Shown here: piece after piece, positions 12,330 through 23,309 of the stretch | Numbering within the stretch: the stretch's first letter is position 1 | Layout of the letters: each line of letters opens with the position of its first letter | Assembly (NCBI GenBank): GCA_030765045.1 | Contig: CM060964.1 | Span: forward strand, 319,512,513 to 319,576,512 | Reading direction: 5' to 3' | Source: Tenodera sinensis | Lineage: Eukaryota > Arthropoda > Insecta > Mantodea > Mantidae | Length of the DNA stretch: 64,000 nucleotides | The notes under the pieces: model-generated | What the model was told of the DNA's origin: nothing | What the model saw: only the letters and a program-made list of their open reading frames with translations | The model's database searches: none | Program-made: the position numbers and the translations under genes

Positions 12330-13447
12330 CAGGGCCTCTCTCAAAGTTTAAAATCGCACCGGGTGCAATCCAAGGTGCACAATTTCCTTGCATCGTGCAT
12401 CGTGCCGACTCGGTTAAACTCGGCTCAACTCGCGCGCTGAAGAGCGAAGAAGCGAGGAAGGATGTGTTGATAGTTTGTTAAATGTATCGGAGTGAGTGAG
12501 TGAGTGAGTGAGTGAGTGAGTGAGTGAGTGAGTGAGTGAGTGAGTGAGTGAGTGAGTGAGTGAGTGAGTGAGTGAGTGAGTGAGTGAGTGAGTGAGTGAG
12601 TGAGTGAGTGAGTGAGTGAGGTTTAAGGAGCCGTCTATAGCTAGGTCATTAGGGCTCGATAAGATTAATATTAAATTAAACGTTTATCAACAGCAGCTGT
12701 TTATGAAAATTTGTGGTTTTTAGGTACCAGCAAAGCAAGTTTATAAATTACAATTATTTTATAATATGTACTAATTAAAAAGATATTTTGTTTTCGCTAT
12801 AAGATGTTGCTGATCTACAGCCGATACTTATGTGTTTGTAAAGCCCTTTCCAATAGCAGTAGGAAGTGTGCCTCCTGAATTGCATTTCGAATTGATATAT
12901 CTGCAAAACGATTTTTCTGTTTTGAATTGCAAGAGTATTAGATTGTTAGCCAGTATTTCTGATTGTAAATTAAAAAATTTTCTCGGAATTGCTGTCAGCC
13001 AATCCCTCGCTTCACACATTACCGGTATTATTGTAAATGAAAGGGAAACATGAATAAATTGTCTGATCAAACCAAGTTTAAACAGAGCATTTTTATTTGT
13101 TTAAAATTCTTTTGTACCTGAATCATCGCATTGAACTGAGCGCATCCGCCCACCGCCAGAGTTGGCAACTCAAGTTCAGGAAAAAAAAAAACAACGTGAA
13201 TTAGAAAACAAGTTAATTATCTATGAAAAGAAATAACTAATCACGAACCGGAATCGAGTGGAAAATAACAATGTTCCTACATTAGCAATACACAAATTTG
13301 CAAAAATATATGACTAGATCATTAAAAGAATACCAGATATGGTCATAAAAACAAATTAACACTACGCATCGCAAGTTGACTTTTCGCAGTCACATTTTGC
13401 ACCTTGCACCGTGCAATACACCGGTGCATGCACCCTGAGAGGCCCTG
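12330..13447 (+). mobile_element. hAT transposon derivative with transposase C-terminal remnant
   Basis: The left end CAGGGCCTCTCTCAAAG pairs with the right end, read inward as CAGGGCCTCTCAGGGTGCA. Eight-base flanks TCCTAAAA (12322-12329) and CCTTAAAA (13448-13455) match at 6 of 8 positions. Inside, plus-strand 12850-12930 reads VPPELHFELIYLQNDF, resembling the ELQxELIxLQ segment of Charlie/GTF2IRD2-type hAT transposases. A (GAGT)n run sits inside. Confidence 0.75.
12491..12621. repeat. (GAGT)n microsatellite
   Basis: About 32 perfect GAGT units inside the hAT derivative. Confidence 0.97.
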
Positions 13448-13672
13448 CCTTAAAATATGACTATTGAAGCATTCTTAAAAGGTCTCATGGCGAGGAATTG
13501 TGCGCGCTTCATCTTTGAACGCTGTCTTCGATATCTGCTACCGGCTGCTCCAATGATGAACCACGCATCTCCGGGTATGCGTGTGCGGGTGTGAGGATAA
13601 ACTACAGCAGTTAAGTTGATACTTTAATGGCGGCTAATAATAATCTGTTTGAAGGGAGTTGTCACCTTCATG

Positions 13673-13913
13673 TTGTTGTAGTGTTTAACGCCCGCTTTTA
13701 CTACTACGGCACCGCAGGCGCTGACACTGATGATACATGGAATGAAGATGGAGCACCGGTGGAATGAGATGGCGGGGGAAACCGGAGCACCCGAAGAAAA
13801 CCCGCCCTGACGCCGCTTCGTCCACCACGAATACCACATGCGGGTCCCTGGGATCGAACCCGAGCCGCCTAGATGGTAGGCGAGCGCGCTAACCGCTCGG
13901 CCACGGCACCGCC
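13673..13913 (-). repeat. tRNA-derived SINE, family S1, with target duplication
   Basis: A minus-strand S1 copy: head GGTGCCGTGGCCGAGCGGTT and B box GGGTTCGATCCC at the right, ending in (CAA)-type repeats at the left. Flanks GTCACCTTCATG (13661-13672) and GTCACTTTCATG (13914-13925) are a 12-bp duplication with one mismatch, so the insertion is fairly recent. Confidence 0.9.
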
Positions 13914-13925
13914 GTCACTTTCATG

Positions 13926-15180
13926 GCTACTCCTACCAACGTTCCTACATAATGTCAAATCTTATAGCTGCTAATTCGTATCTGAAACACAACTTTTACT
14001 CTGAGGCTTTGCTCAATCCTAAGAATTTTGTTTTCCATTCTAAATTTCAGAGTTATGTCTACGTACGTCTGCTACAGCTGAACACACTGAATTCCAGGAT
14101 CACCTTGAGCTAATGGTAAGTATATTTGTTGACTTGGATTCACCGCAACCATAATAACCTAGCTACACTGGCCTTACAAATTGCCTTAACTATTAGTAGG
14201 GAAAACCATGATACGTACTTAGAAAGGGAGAGTGAAAGCTAAAGTTAATAGTACGAGTAGAAAGGGGCAAACACGTACCAAGTGTGTAAATGTAATGAGG
14301 GGCTGCCCTAATAGCTAAAGGGTCATGGTCCATGTCAGGGATAACACAAAGTGTATTCTCTCTTGTACTCAATGAATCAAAATGTACCTGAACCCTTAAC
14401 ACGGAAGTTTGTTCTTATTCTGGTGACAAAATCTTCCATTACCTAGCTAAGGACTGCAATTGAAGCTCGCCACATTGTGCATTGACTTTAACATACGGAA
14501 ATTATGTATTGCAATTATTTATCCATCTCGCTATCATTTCTTCATGTCATTATAAATCTCACTCGTCAATAATTCCGTTATCAAGTTTCTTCCCAGAAAT
14601 AACAAAGCAATTCAAAAGCTAAGTTGGATAGCGAAGTTTTGTGACAAGCAGTGATTTACTAAAAATGAATTAAATATTCCCAGTTCTACGCAATTAGTTA
14701 TTTATTGTGTAATCCAGTTATATTTAATATAATTTTCTTGCTTATGATTTTATTCCTTCACGTTATCATAAAGATGTTCTTTCCTCATGTGTGTGTCAAA
14801 CGCAAAATCACTGTCGTTTACGCATTTTTATGGTTTTACAAACTTTATTACCAAGAAGGTTTTACTTATCACTTACAACGTTTCCATGCGGGGGGCCGTT
14901 AAATAACTTAAGTACACATTCTGTATTTAATACGACACGTGTTAAATTCAGCACGAATTGAATGTGCAAGGTTTCAAAATAAATTATTCAAGTTTTATGT
15001 TGGTCGAGTGGATTTACCTTGAAGTCCGAATCTGACAAATTGTTAAAGATATTAAGCTAGTTTGTTGTCCTGCGTGTTAGTAGAGGGTTTTGAGGTTATA
15101 GTTTGTAAAAAATCTACGATGTTAATATGGAAATTAAATTATAACATTATAAAAGCGACCCTGTTAGATATATAGTTATA
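13926..15180. other. No recognisable feature
   Basis: No family motif, tandem repeat or structured RNA was recognised. Confidence 0.4.
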
Positions 15181-15883
15181 GCTAAAGGCTGGAGGAATGT
15201 GCGCTCGCATGCGATACAGGTTAGCTGGACGCAGAGTATGAATGACGTCAGAAGTACAGAACGGCCATCAAATGTGCAAACAACTCCCACTAGAAGCAAG
15301 AGTCGAAAACAACGTAACGTAATACTCTGCGAACTAGTGAAGCATTGCCTTGCAAGTGTATGCAGACGCAAGGTCAAGGTGTAGTGTAACGCGACTGTTG
15401 CTATTGTAACTGCAAAGTCTCTGATATCGCATGAACTATCTGAAAATCTTCAGTTCATATTCAGGGATTTTACACTGTTGACCAAAGGTATTAGACAATT
15501 AGAAAAATCGGGTTTGGAAATGTTGTTGTTGTAGTGTTTAACGCCCGCTTTAACTACTACGGCACCGCAGGCGGTGACACTGATGATACATGGAATGAAG
15601 ATGGAGCACCGGTGGAATGAGATGGCGGGGGAAACCGGAGCACCCGGAGAAAACCCGCCCTGACACCGCTTCGTCCACCACGAATACCACATGCGGGTCC
15701 CTGGGATCGAACCCGGGCCGCCTAGGTGGTAGGCGAGCGCGCTAACCGCTCGGCCACGGGGGTTTGGAAATGCCCAGGAGCATAAGCATAATGCAAGACT
15801 TAGCAAATTCAATTAATAGGATACCTCTTGTGTCAGGTATCGAATAGGTGAAAGCTAAACTTCAGAAAGCTCTAAACAAAAAC
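15181..15883 (+). pseudogene. CGGBP1-like/hAT-derived remnant, copy 1, split by a SINE
   Basis: It is highly similar to the minus-strand copy at 33907-34563 from GAATGTGCGCTCGCATGCGA to GTATCGAA...GATGAAAGCTAAA. The peptide segments WTQSMNDVRSTERPSNVQTT and LANSINRIPLVSGIE are shared. An S1 SINE sits at 15523-15759, and the 3' part is cut off by an R1 copy. Frameshifts make it non-functional. Confidence 0.65.
15523..15759 (-). repeat. tRNA-derived SINE, family S1, perfect target duplication
   Basis: Minus-strand S1 copy of 237 bp flanked by the exact 13-bp duplication GGGTTTGGAAATG at 15510-15522 and 15760-15772. The related sequence at 34.2 kb carries the empty site, which shows the exact SINE boundaries. 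Confidence 0.96.
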
Positions 15884-16719
15884 AATCTGATGTGTTGCAC
15901 TCACATGACTTTCTCTACTCTTGTACTAATCATTCTTACAAACTCTCATTCCTATATCTTCTTCGTGTTAGTTGAGATAAACATTTGTACAAATTATCTT
16001 ATTGCTTATTTCCTTGTAGGTGCAAGGGGCATGTTAGAATACAGTAGGCTTTGACCGATAATCAAATTGTTTTAACTTTGAGATCCCATTCTCTTTGCAC
16101 GCTTAACATATAAAAATAAACAACGATGTTCCATTTCACGAAATGTTTGTTTTCCGAAACTAACACAAATAACAAGGAATATCTCCGAAATGGTTCACTC
16201 TACAAAAAAATTTATTTGGACATAAAATGTGTTTTTTAGCGAGATCTACATTTTTTGTAGTAAGATTTTGTCTATCTCTTACGGATTACGAGTTATTCAA
16301 AAACCATCCAGAGTAAACAGGACTACATAGGCTAGCCAGAAAATTCAAGATATACATTTCCTTTGTCATACTAGTATCTTAAATATGGCATTTTAATCAA
16401 AACCGTTAGAGCCATTTTCAAGAAAATAAAAATTTTCCATATAAAGGGTAGTTTAGGGTGGGGCTATTTTCTTCAAAATCTTCGTGTCGCATCTTTGAAA
16501 GACATTAAACATAAATACCAACTTTGGTTTTTAACCAACTTTTCGTTTTTGAGTGGTGCTATCCACAGACTGACAGACACAGATACACACACGGACCTTT
16601 TTCTAAAAATCCTGTTTTTTTGTTTCAGGGGGTCTCAAAACATATATTTCCGGTGAAATCTCGACATCGAATTTTTGGGTGGAATGCAATACTTTCTGTA
16701 CTTACCAGTAGAGAAAGTA
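15884..16719 (+). mobile_element. R1 family copy, full length
   Basis: From AATCTGATGTGTTGCACTCA with GACTTTCTCTACTCTTGTAC to CTTACCAGTAGAGAAAGTAA. The internal CAGACTGACAGACACAGATA segment precedes ACACACGGACCTTTTTCTAA. Confidence 0.87.
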
Positions 16720-16761
16720 AAAAACACAGTAGTGGCAAAACTAATAGTTATCTCCCAATAT

Positions 16762-17050
16762 CTTCTTCACCTGATTACCGTCCCCTTATGTCGGACTTAC
16801 AAGCCAGTGCCTAGGGTCAGATGCCTGTCGGGGAGCCGGCCAGAGGGAAGACCTGGAAGCGGGTACTCAGCCAAGCACCGGCTATGATGAGGAAGAGATG
16901 GTATGAAATGCAGGCGAAATTGATGAATGGAAAGGTGACGATGGAGCAATTGGTGGAATGAGTGGCGGGAGAAACGGAGAACCCGGAGAAAACCCACCCA
17001 GACGCGGCTCCCTGGGTTCGAACCCGGGACACCTAGGTGGTAGGCGAACG
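16762..17050 (-). repeat. tRNA-derived SINE, family S1, long-tail form
   Basis: Minus-strand copy with B box GGGTTCGAACCC and a 5'-truncated head. The tail extends through the CCTAGGCACTGGCTTGTAAG and ATAAGGGGACGGTAATCAGG segments also seen at 38588-38958. Near-identical flanks TTATCTCCCAATATC and TTATCCCAATATC (one base indel) mark the target site. Confidence 0.85.
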
Positions 17051-17209
17051 GTTATCCCAATATCAAAAGGGATAATCATTTTCAGAAGCTACTGCTATTA
17101 TTGCAAGAAGCCAGGCAACTGTGCATACCATAATAACGCAATGTAGAGAAAAAATACTGTTACCAACAGTGAAATAAGAGTTGATCAAGAAGCTACGCAA
17201 AGAGAAAAA

Positions 17210-17605
17210 ATATATTAATAAGGATGGTCAAACAGGATTCTAAATTCACATCTTCTTAATTGTCTGTGTATGTTAATGATCAGTTCGGAAAGGAAACCAC
17301 ATCTAGGGCTGTTCGTTATATTCTAACCAGTGCAGGTTAGGAGGTAGGCTACCTAGAAGAAAACTATACATCAGCAAGAAAACTGAAAAATTGAGACGAA
17401 TTTTCTCAGGACATACAAGTAAGAGCACAGCTTTCTGCGACAAAGTATTGCTCATAGATGAAAATAAATGTAACATGTTGGTAAATAATAGCAGAATTTT
17501 GGTGTATAGAAGATCTTATACTGAGCTTGAACCCACACCATTCAAGCTAGAGAGGAGCATGGTGATGGAGGAATTATGCTATGGGGATTCTTTTAACTTT
17601 ATTTA
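17210..17605 (+). pseudogene. Tc1/mariner transposase remnant
   Basis: The plus strand, in shifting frames, reads TSRAVRYIL.. and RKLRRIFSGHTSK, then LLIDENKCNMLVNNSRILVY (the FSDESKFN...GR.YVWR region with the first catalytic Asp) and HGDGGIMLWGFF at 17558-17593 (the HGGGSVMVWGCF motif). The rest is missing and the frames are broken. Confidence 0.8.
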
Positions 17606-17679
17606 ACAGCATGTTCCATTACATAGCGAGTATTACTATATACTTAGGTACACCGTTACATATTGTTGAAGATTTACAT

Positions 17680-18560
17680 TAATATTTTTGTTTACAAATT
17701 ATCAAAATGTATACTGTCTATGAATCTTACAAAACTTTTAGTATGTTTTTGTATAAGTTCTTTTTTGTTGAGTGTCCAATTTCCACCTGCAATTCCTATT
17801 GCTTTTTTGAGGATTCTTCTTTCGCTGTCTAATAGACTACACTCAAAAATCAGATGGTATACAGTTTGTTCATTTTGGTTGCACTTACACATTGGATTGT
17901 CATTTATTTTGAAACGATAGTAATAGGCTTTAGTTTTCCCATGACCTTATAATAATGCCGCTATATTCGGTGTTAATTTCATTTTAGTTCTTGTTTGGTC
18001 ACTAATGGTGGGAAAAAAGGATTTTGTAGTTTCCCCTTTTGATGTCTGTTGCCATTCTTCTTGTCATTTTTCTAAACTTGAGAGCTTTAGTCTTCTAATT
18101 ACTTCACTTTTCGGCATTCTGTTGTAGCTTATTTCCAATCTATTGTCGCTTGCTGCATCCTTTGCAAGTTTATCCGCTATTTCGTTTCCATGATGCCCTA
18201 CATGTGCCTTTACCCATTTTAAGTTGATCTCCCAGTTGTTTTCTTTTAGTTTCTTTAGTTGACTTCATAAGATATGAATTAAGGCTTTATGGATTTTAGG
18301 GTTGTTTAGTGAGACCAGTGTTATTTGGCTGTCGGTGTATATGGTTGCTGTCCTCTTTTCCTCCACTGTCTTTTAGTTGGTCGATCTTGTCTAGGGCTTT
18401 GATATGGGCTAATTGCTCTGCCTGATTGTTTGAGCATTTGTTGTCCAATTTATATTTTAGTTGATGCGCAAGCCCATTATCAATGAATATGGCAACTCCT
18501 GATCCAACCCCCATATATACTTCCAACGTGGGGTTTGAGTCTTCTTCTCTGCCATTACCA
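17680..18560 (-). pseudogene. Non-LTR retrotransposon RNase H and C-terminal remnant
   Basis: Minus-strand fragments read GVGSGVAIFIDN, NKCSNNQAEQLAHIKALDKI (the NNQAE..A...AL RNase H block), a shifted IYTDSQ..L, WVKAHVGHHGNEIADKLAK (catalytic region) and finally MCKCNQNEQTVYHLIFECSL (CxC...H...C zinc-binding end). The order is that of R1/I/jockey-group ORF2 C-termini. Stops and frameshifts are present, and an R1 fragment abuts at 18560. Confidence 0.88.
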
Positions 18561-18666
18561 ATAATAAAGTATACATCTGAAACTGCTGATGCCACAGAAA
18601 AACTTATCTGAAATAAATTAGGTGTTTGCAATTTTTTTCAGTTTTTTCTATACACACACGCACGCA

Positions 18667-18697
<31 letters not shown>

Positions 18698-18822
18698 GGA
18701 CTTCCATCTAAAATTGCTATTTTGTGGTGTAGGGGACCTTAAAACATGTATTTTCGCTGAACATTATCATTTTTAGGCGGAATACATTTCCTCTACTTAC
18801 TGCAAGGGGTAGTAAAGTAAAA
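18560..18822 (+). mobile_element. R1 fragment with CA/CG run
   Basis: It holds the R1 3' blocks: a CACACACA/CGCGCG run at 18652-18700, the GACCTTAAAACATGTATTTT-like end and TACTGCAAGGGGTAGTAAAG. Confidence 0.65.
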
Positions 18823-18829
18823 AAAAAAA

Positions 18830-20010
18830 ATAATAATCTGAAATTGGTTAGGAACAGCTAAAATACAATTGATAGTGATGGTGAGTAAAAGTAGACATAA
18901 TACTGTGACTTTTAATTTAAAATCGTATCGCGATAGCATCATATAGACATTTTTAATTTCTCCTTGTTAAGATACTAAAATTCCAATTCCGTAGCTCAAC
19001 CCACTTGATCATTCCAGGACTCCCTGGGATCTGAGCCCTGCACATTTGCCCTTCCTTGGTCTGCAAAGTAGCCTGACCTTATGACCATGACCCACAATAA
19101 GTGCTGCATTAACATGGACATTTGGTCATAATTTTGTCGACTGAATTATGTCCGAGAGGCCTACCTCGTTGTTTAGGGGTCTTCAAACTCTTTGTTCCAG
19201 GGTTTATTTCACATTCCAGCTAGGTGTCTTCCTTCATACAGGTGAACGTTGCATCGGTGCTCGTTCAACCAGTGTTAATAACCTCAAAACATCCGCCATT
19301 TGTTGTGGTTGGACAACGCTGCGCCATCTGTTGTCGACTACTTAAAAACAGTACCAGCTTTGTCCACCAGGCAGCACAGGCAAGGTTCAAATTGCCAACC
19401 ATAGCGGACTGGTGTTAGCAGTAAAATTGTTGCACAATTACATTATTGTATTACGTCCTATTTTTTGTATAGAACTATAACTACCTAATTCTTTTCGCGA
19501 TTCAACAGTATAGATTGCATAACATAACTTGATTGTCATTAATGCTTTAATAAAATAATTTGCAAGCTTTAAATCCTCCAGCACTCAGAGGTTTAATACA
19601 ATCTACTATTGTCTGAAGAACAATAGTTGTGTCTTTGGCATATGTGGACGACTTTCCAAATATATTTATGATTTTAATATCTTTGTCAGCACATTTATGA
19701 ATAATTTATCTTTTTTAATTGCAGTTGACACTAGGATCAACGTTATCCACTCAACGTAAAGAAATAATTAAGCAGATAAGAGAAATATATTATCCATTTT
19801 AATTTGTCTTATATGAAAATTCATACAAAAGTTTAAAACTTAGCTGTGAACTAAGCTTTATTTCTCTTTTTTAATATTAAGGTTTTAAATAGGATGACTA
19901 TATGTTAATTTGAACAAACGAATGTTTAATGTGAACAACAGTTGCATTGTGACAATTTAGTTGCAAACATTTCTTTCATTAGCCTCATTCGTGCCCCGCC
20001 AATTTAAGTC
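18830..20010. other. No recognisable feature
   Basis: AT-rich sequence. A short segment near 19010 resembles a degraded tRNA-like B box but is not convincing. Confidence 0.35.
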
Positions 20011-20019
20011 ATGAAAAAC

Positions 20020-20225
20020 ACTGAAAAGAGGTATCGAGGAAAACATTTAAAATTGGAATGTGCATTAAAGTACTGCGTTCAGAAGTGTTTCGAAGGTCCC
20101 ACAGACTGAAAATACTATCGATACTAGGAAATCAAAGGCCCCAAGTGAAAGCATGAAGTATAAAAACAGTAAAAGCAAAAATTTCAATTTTTACATTTTT
20201 TCCCGATTTTAAAATGATACCACAG
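20020..20225 (+). repeat. Interspersed repeat, family P1, copy 1
   Basis: It shares ATGTGCATTA.AGTACTG, TAGGAAAT.AAA.GG, AGTGAAAGCATG.AGTATAAA and AGTAAAAGCAAAAA with 26145-26330, same orientation. Nature unknown. Confidence 0.65.
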
Positions 20226-20525
20226 TTGTATTGGCTTTACCCCGTCAAATGTTTACTTATGAAATTACATCAAAGGCATGTACGTGCTCTCTGCATGCCT
20301 TACTGGTATCACCATGAAATGTTGCTACGTGTGTGGAAGGAACTGGACAGAGTATGGGATTTATGTCTGTCGCATCGCTGAGCATTAGTCAGTGTACAAA
20401 TAATCAATGTGTTTGCTGATATAAGACTTGCTGCTTCTTGTATAGTTATGACGTCACTCTACCTCTCATGAACAGGTCAAAGTTCAAAAATGGGCTGTCG
20501 TGTTATAGCACTAGTGCAAACATAT

Positions 20526-21162
20526 TGTGTCTTTGGGCTCGGCGCACGACGATGGACGGACGGGGCCAAGCTTCTTCACACCACAGGCCGAACAGGCGAG
20601 CGGGTAAAGACGATTAGGGCCGGGCTGCCCCGCGTGACTGCTGTGTGTACGTGACTGTAAACAATCGAGGCGGCACAAACAAAAGGGGTTTCGGCAACGT
20701 TTTCGAGACTTCTAGCTGAGTCATTTCAGGCGCATGTGTGTGTGTCTGTGCGTGCGTGTGCGTGACTCAAGAACGATCCGTGTGACGTCATCTCCGATAT
20801 ATAAGCAGATCAAAGAATAACAGAGCAGTGAAATTTTAGAATTGAGTTACGGACATGAGTCGGTGAGTGTCAATGAGTGCAACACAGCTGTGCGTGTGTG
20901 TCGTCGTATTAGTACGTCGTGTCAAGATTCATCGAGCTTCGCGGGTGATTGTAACGTCATAATTAGGGCATGAGAGACAGAGGAAGTGAAGAAAGACACC
21001 GAAAAGACTGAGCAAGATTATCAGAAAACAGTTGTGAGTTGTGATAGCCCGAAAGACTGTAGACAGTCTTACGACGAGAAGAAAACTTGTATTTGTGGTA
21101 AAATTTATAGAGAACAATAAAGTGATAGTAAAGTAACCGAACTGATTTTTGCCATTTTGTCA
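20526..21162 (+). mobile_element. Solo LTR, family L1, copy C
   Basis: Starts TGTGTC and ends TTTTGTCA. It shares the CGGCGCACGAC, CGGACGGGGCCAAGC, GCGAGCGG, TGTGTACGTGAC, TGACGTCATC and CAGCTGTG blocks with A and B. The TATA box is at 20798-20805 and AATAAA at 21116-21121. No primer site follows, consistent with a solo LTR. Confidence 0.78.
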
Positions 21163-21840
21163 AAAGATGTACACATAGGTGAAAAAGAATGTAAAGAAAA
21201 TTGCAAAGTAGAAAGGCAGTACCAAACTAAGCATTTTGATGTTAGGAACATGAGGTCGCAAATGCAGTATAATAACAGGAGTGCTGCGTGAACATAACTT
21301 AAATCTAACTTTATCAAACATCTTCATTTGCCAGCCAAAATGAAATGTAACTCACACAGCAAGTGTGTAAGTACTGTTTCAACTAATGAGCAGCGGTACA
21401 CAATGGGACGTTCACCATTATATGCGCATACTGTACTAAACTACTTGGTATTACCGCATCATCCAGTAAGCTTCACACCAGACACACCTGGTGACACTAA
21501 CTAACACTGTACTACTGGAGAACATCAATCTTTTTACTTGTGTCTAACATACAACATACCAACTATACCTTTTGTTATAGCGAGTACAGGCTACTTGTAC
21601 GTAAACACGATAACAGCGCCCCAATCAAACCAGTGCTGTTGTTAAATGTCCCAAGTAAAACAAGAGAGCGTTTTGTTTACGGTACAAATCGGAGACGGCT
21701 TCAATGTGGACACACGTAGCGCAGTAAAAAGCTTCTGGTTCATATCCTCGTTATGCTTTTTTTTGGGGGGGGGGGGTTACTGGCTTTCTACTCTACAATT
21801 TCCTGCACTTTTTTCGCACCCTGATTCATATGTATGATAA
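21163..21840. other. No recognisable feature
   Basis: A poly-G/poly-T junction lies at about 21757-21777. Nothing else is recognised. Confidence 0.35.
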
Positions 21841-21844
21841 TGGT

Positions 21845-22392
21845 AAAGGCACGGACAAATGGAAGGGTCCCCGCAACCGCGGCAGAGCACTCACGCAAGC
21901 TCCAGCCCTTTATGCTTCTAACTGGACCCCTGGGAGGGTGGGACGAGAGGAGAGACCCGAAAGGCAACCGGATTCGGATGATGACGTGCGCAAGCATGGA
22001 CAGGATCCTTACATTTCCAGTTGTCAGGGCGCATTTGACGCCGCCCTACGCCACTTACAAGCTTCTAACCCACGGTGTGTGTCCTAATCGAGCTGTTCTG
22101 AACGATGTGAGAAAAAATCTCCACAGAACGCAACTATGTACACCACGGAGCCACAACACGTCGAATGCCGTCGCCTAATCCTCCAACGATGGAACAGATT
22201 ACAATAAAGGACATGACGGATACAGAAAAGGAGATCTAAGAAGATCACGGTAGAAGACGAACTATCTCAGCATTGACCTACCGACCCGGGAAAACCACAA
22301 AAAGCCATAGGTCAGATTTGTCACCGGGAATCGAACCCGGTATCTCCCGAATGCGAGTCGCACACGCTACCACGGTGCCACCTCGCTCGTAT
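21845..22392 (-). repeat. tRNA-derived SINE-like repeat, family S4-related
   Basis: The right end on the minus strand reads GAGGTGGCACCGTGGTAGCG, then the B-box-like GGGTTCGATTCCCGG, then a GGTTTTCCCGGGTCGGTAGG segment. This is the same organisation as at 23300, 57905 and 61055. The left part (21900-22150) is a variable body with CCCCTGGGAGGGTGGGACGA. Confidence 0.7.
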
Positions 22393-22454
22393 AAACATAT
22401 AATATGATCGAAGCAGTTTATTATTACATCATTTATGTAGCAGTATTTTATGGA

Positions 22455-22640
22455 AATTTTTCTTTCCTCCTTCCTTCCTCCCTCCCTCCCCCTTACCCCT
22501 CTCCTTCCCCTCCACCTTCCCTCCCCTTCACCCTGCCCTCTCCCTCCCCTCCCCCTCCCCCCTCACCACCCCTTCCTCTCCCCTTCCCATCTCTTCTCTT
22601 CTCTCCGCTCCGCTCCTCTCTTCTCGCTTTCTTTTCTTTT
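22455..22640. repeat. CT-rich polypyrimidine tract
   Basis: About 185 nt of C/T on the plus strand with irregular CCCTCC/CCTT units. The Pro/Ser/Leu open frames are artefacts. Confidence 0.93.
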
Positions 22641-22759
22641 ATTTACCATATCCCTTCGTTTTTCCTGTTGAGAGAGTAAAACGTGGTGCAGCTATGAGAA
22701 ATGGTATATACTAATCGATAAAGTGCATTCTTAGGAATATGAATAAGAGAAATACGGGG

Positions 22760-22865
22760 GGGGGGGGTGTTGGCACTGAAGCCAGGCTTATTGTAGCTAT
22801 GTCCCCAAGAAGGTACCCCAGGGAGGAAGGTTGAGGTGAGAGAGACTCCGGGCGGCCAGATCCTG
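22760..22865 (+). repeat. Dispersed single unit of the 6.8-kb minisatellite
   Basis: GGCACTGAAGCCAGGCTTAT, GTAGCTATG, CCCCAGGGAGGAAGGTTGAG and GAGACTCCGGGCGGC match the units at 6810-7565, including the leader GGCACTGAAGCCAGG found just before the first tandem unit there. Confidence 0.8.
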
Positions 22866-22889
22866 ATTAAAGGCACAGACGTTGACAAA

Positions 22890-23305
22890 GGTCCCTAATG
22901 TTTCCTAAGTCTCTAGGTCTTCGGGGCCAGCTCAGGAGGACCTCGGCGCGGGGTCCAACGCCCGCAGATGCCGTCCCCTTTTCTATCTGGGTCTCACGGA
23001 CAACGAGGGGCGGAAAGAGTTCCTGTACGCATATCATCCCTGCCAAGCTGCACCTAACGTCTTCGCTGATACTTGCGACCCTGAAAGAACCAACGGGATG
23101 AACGATGAATGAAATGATTAATAAAACGAAATGGAGGGACAGGAAATTCAGGGATGTAATTATCCTTCCCAGTATTCGCTTGGCGACCCGGGGAAACATC
23201 TGAAAAAATCCATAGGTCAGGAAGGTTGGTCAGGGGAATCGAACCCACGACCTCCCGAATGCGGGCCACAGACGTTGCCGTGGAGTCATCTTGCTCGGTT
23301 TGTGC
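22890..23305 (-). repeat. Long tRNA-derived SINE, family S4, variant
   Basis: Minus-strand head ATGACTCCACGGCAACGTCT with B box GGGTTCGATTCCC, then CCGGGTCGCCAAGCG and ATTTCCTGTCCCTCCATTTC as in the 61-kb and 63-kb copies. The distal part (22890-23090) differs. Confidence 0.78.
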
Positions 23306-23309
23306 ATTC

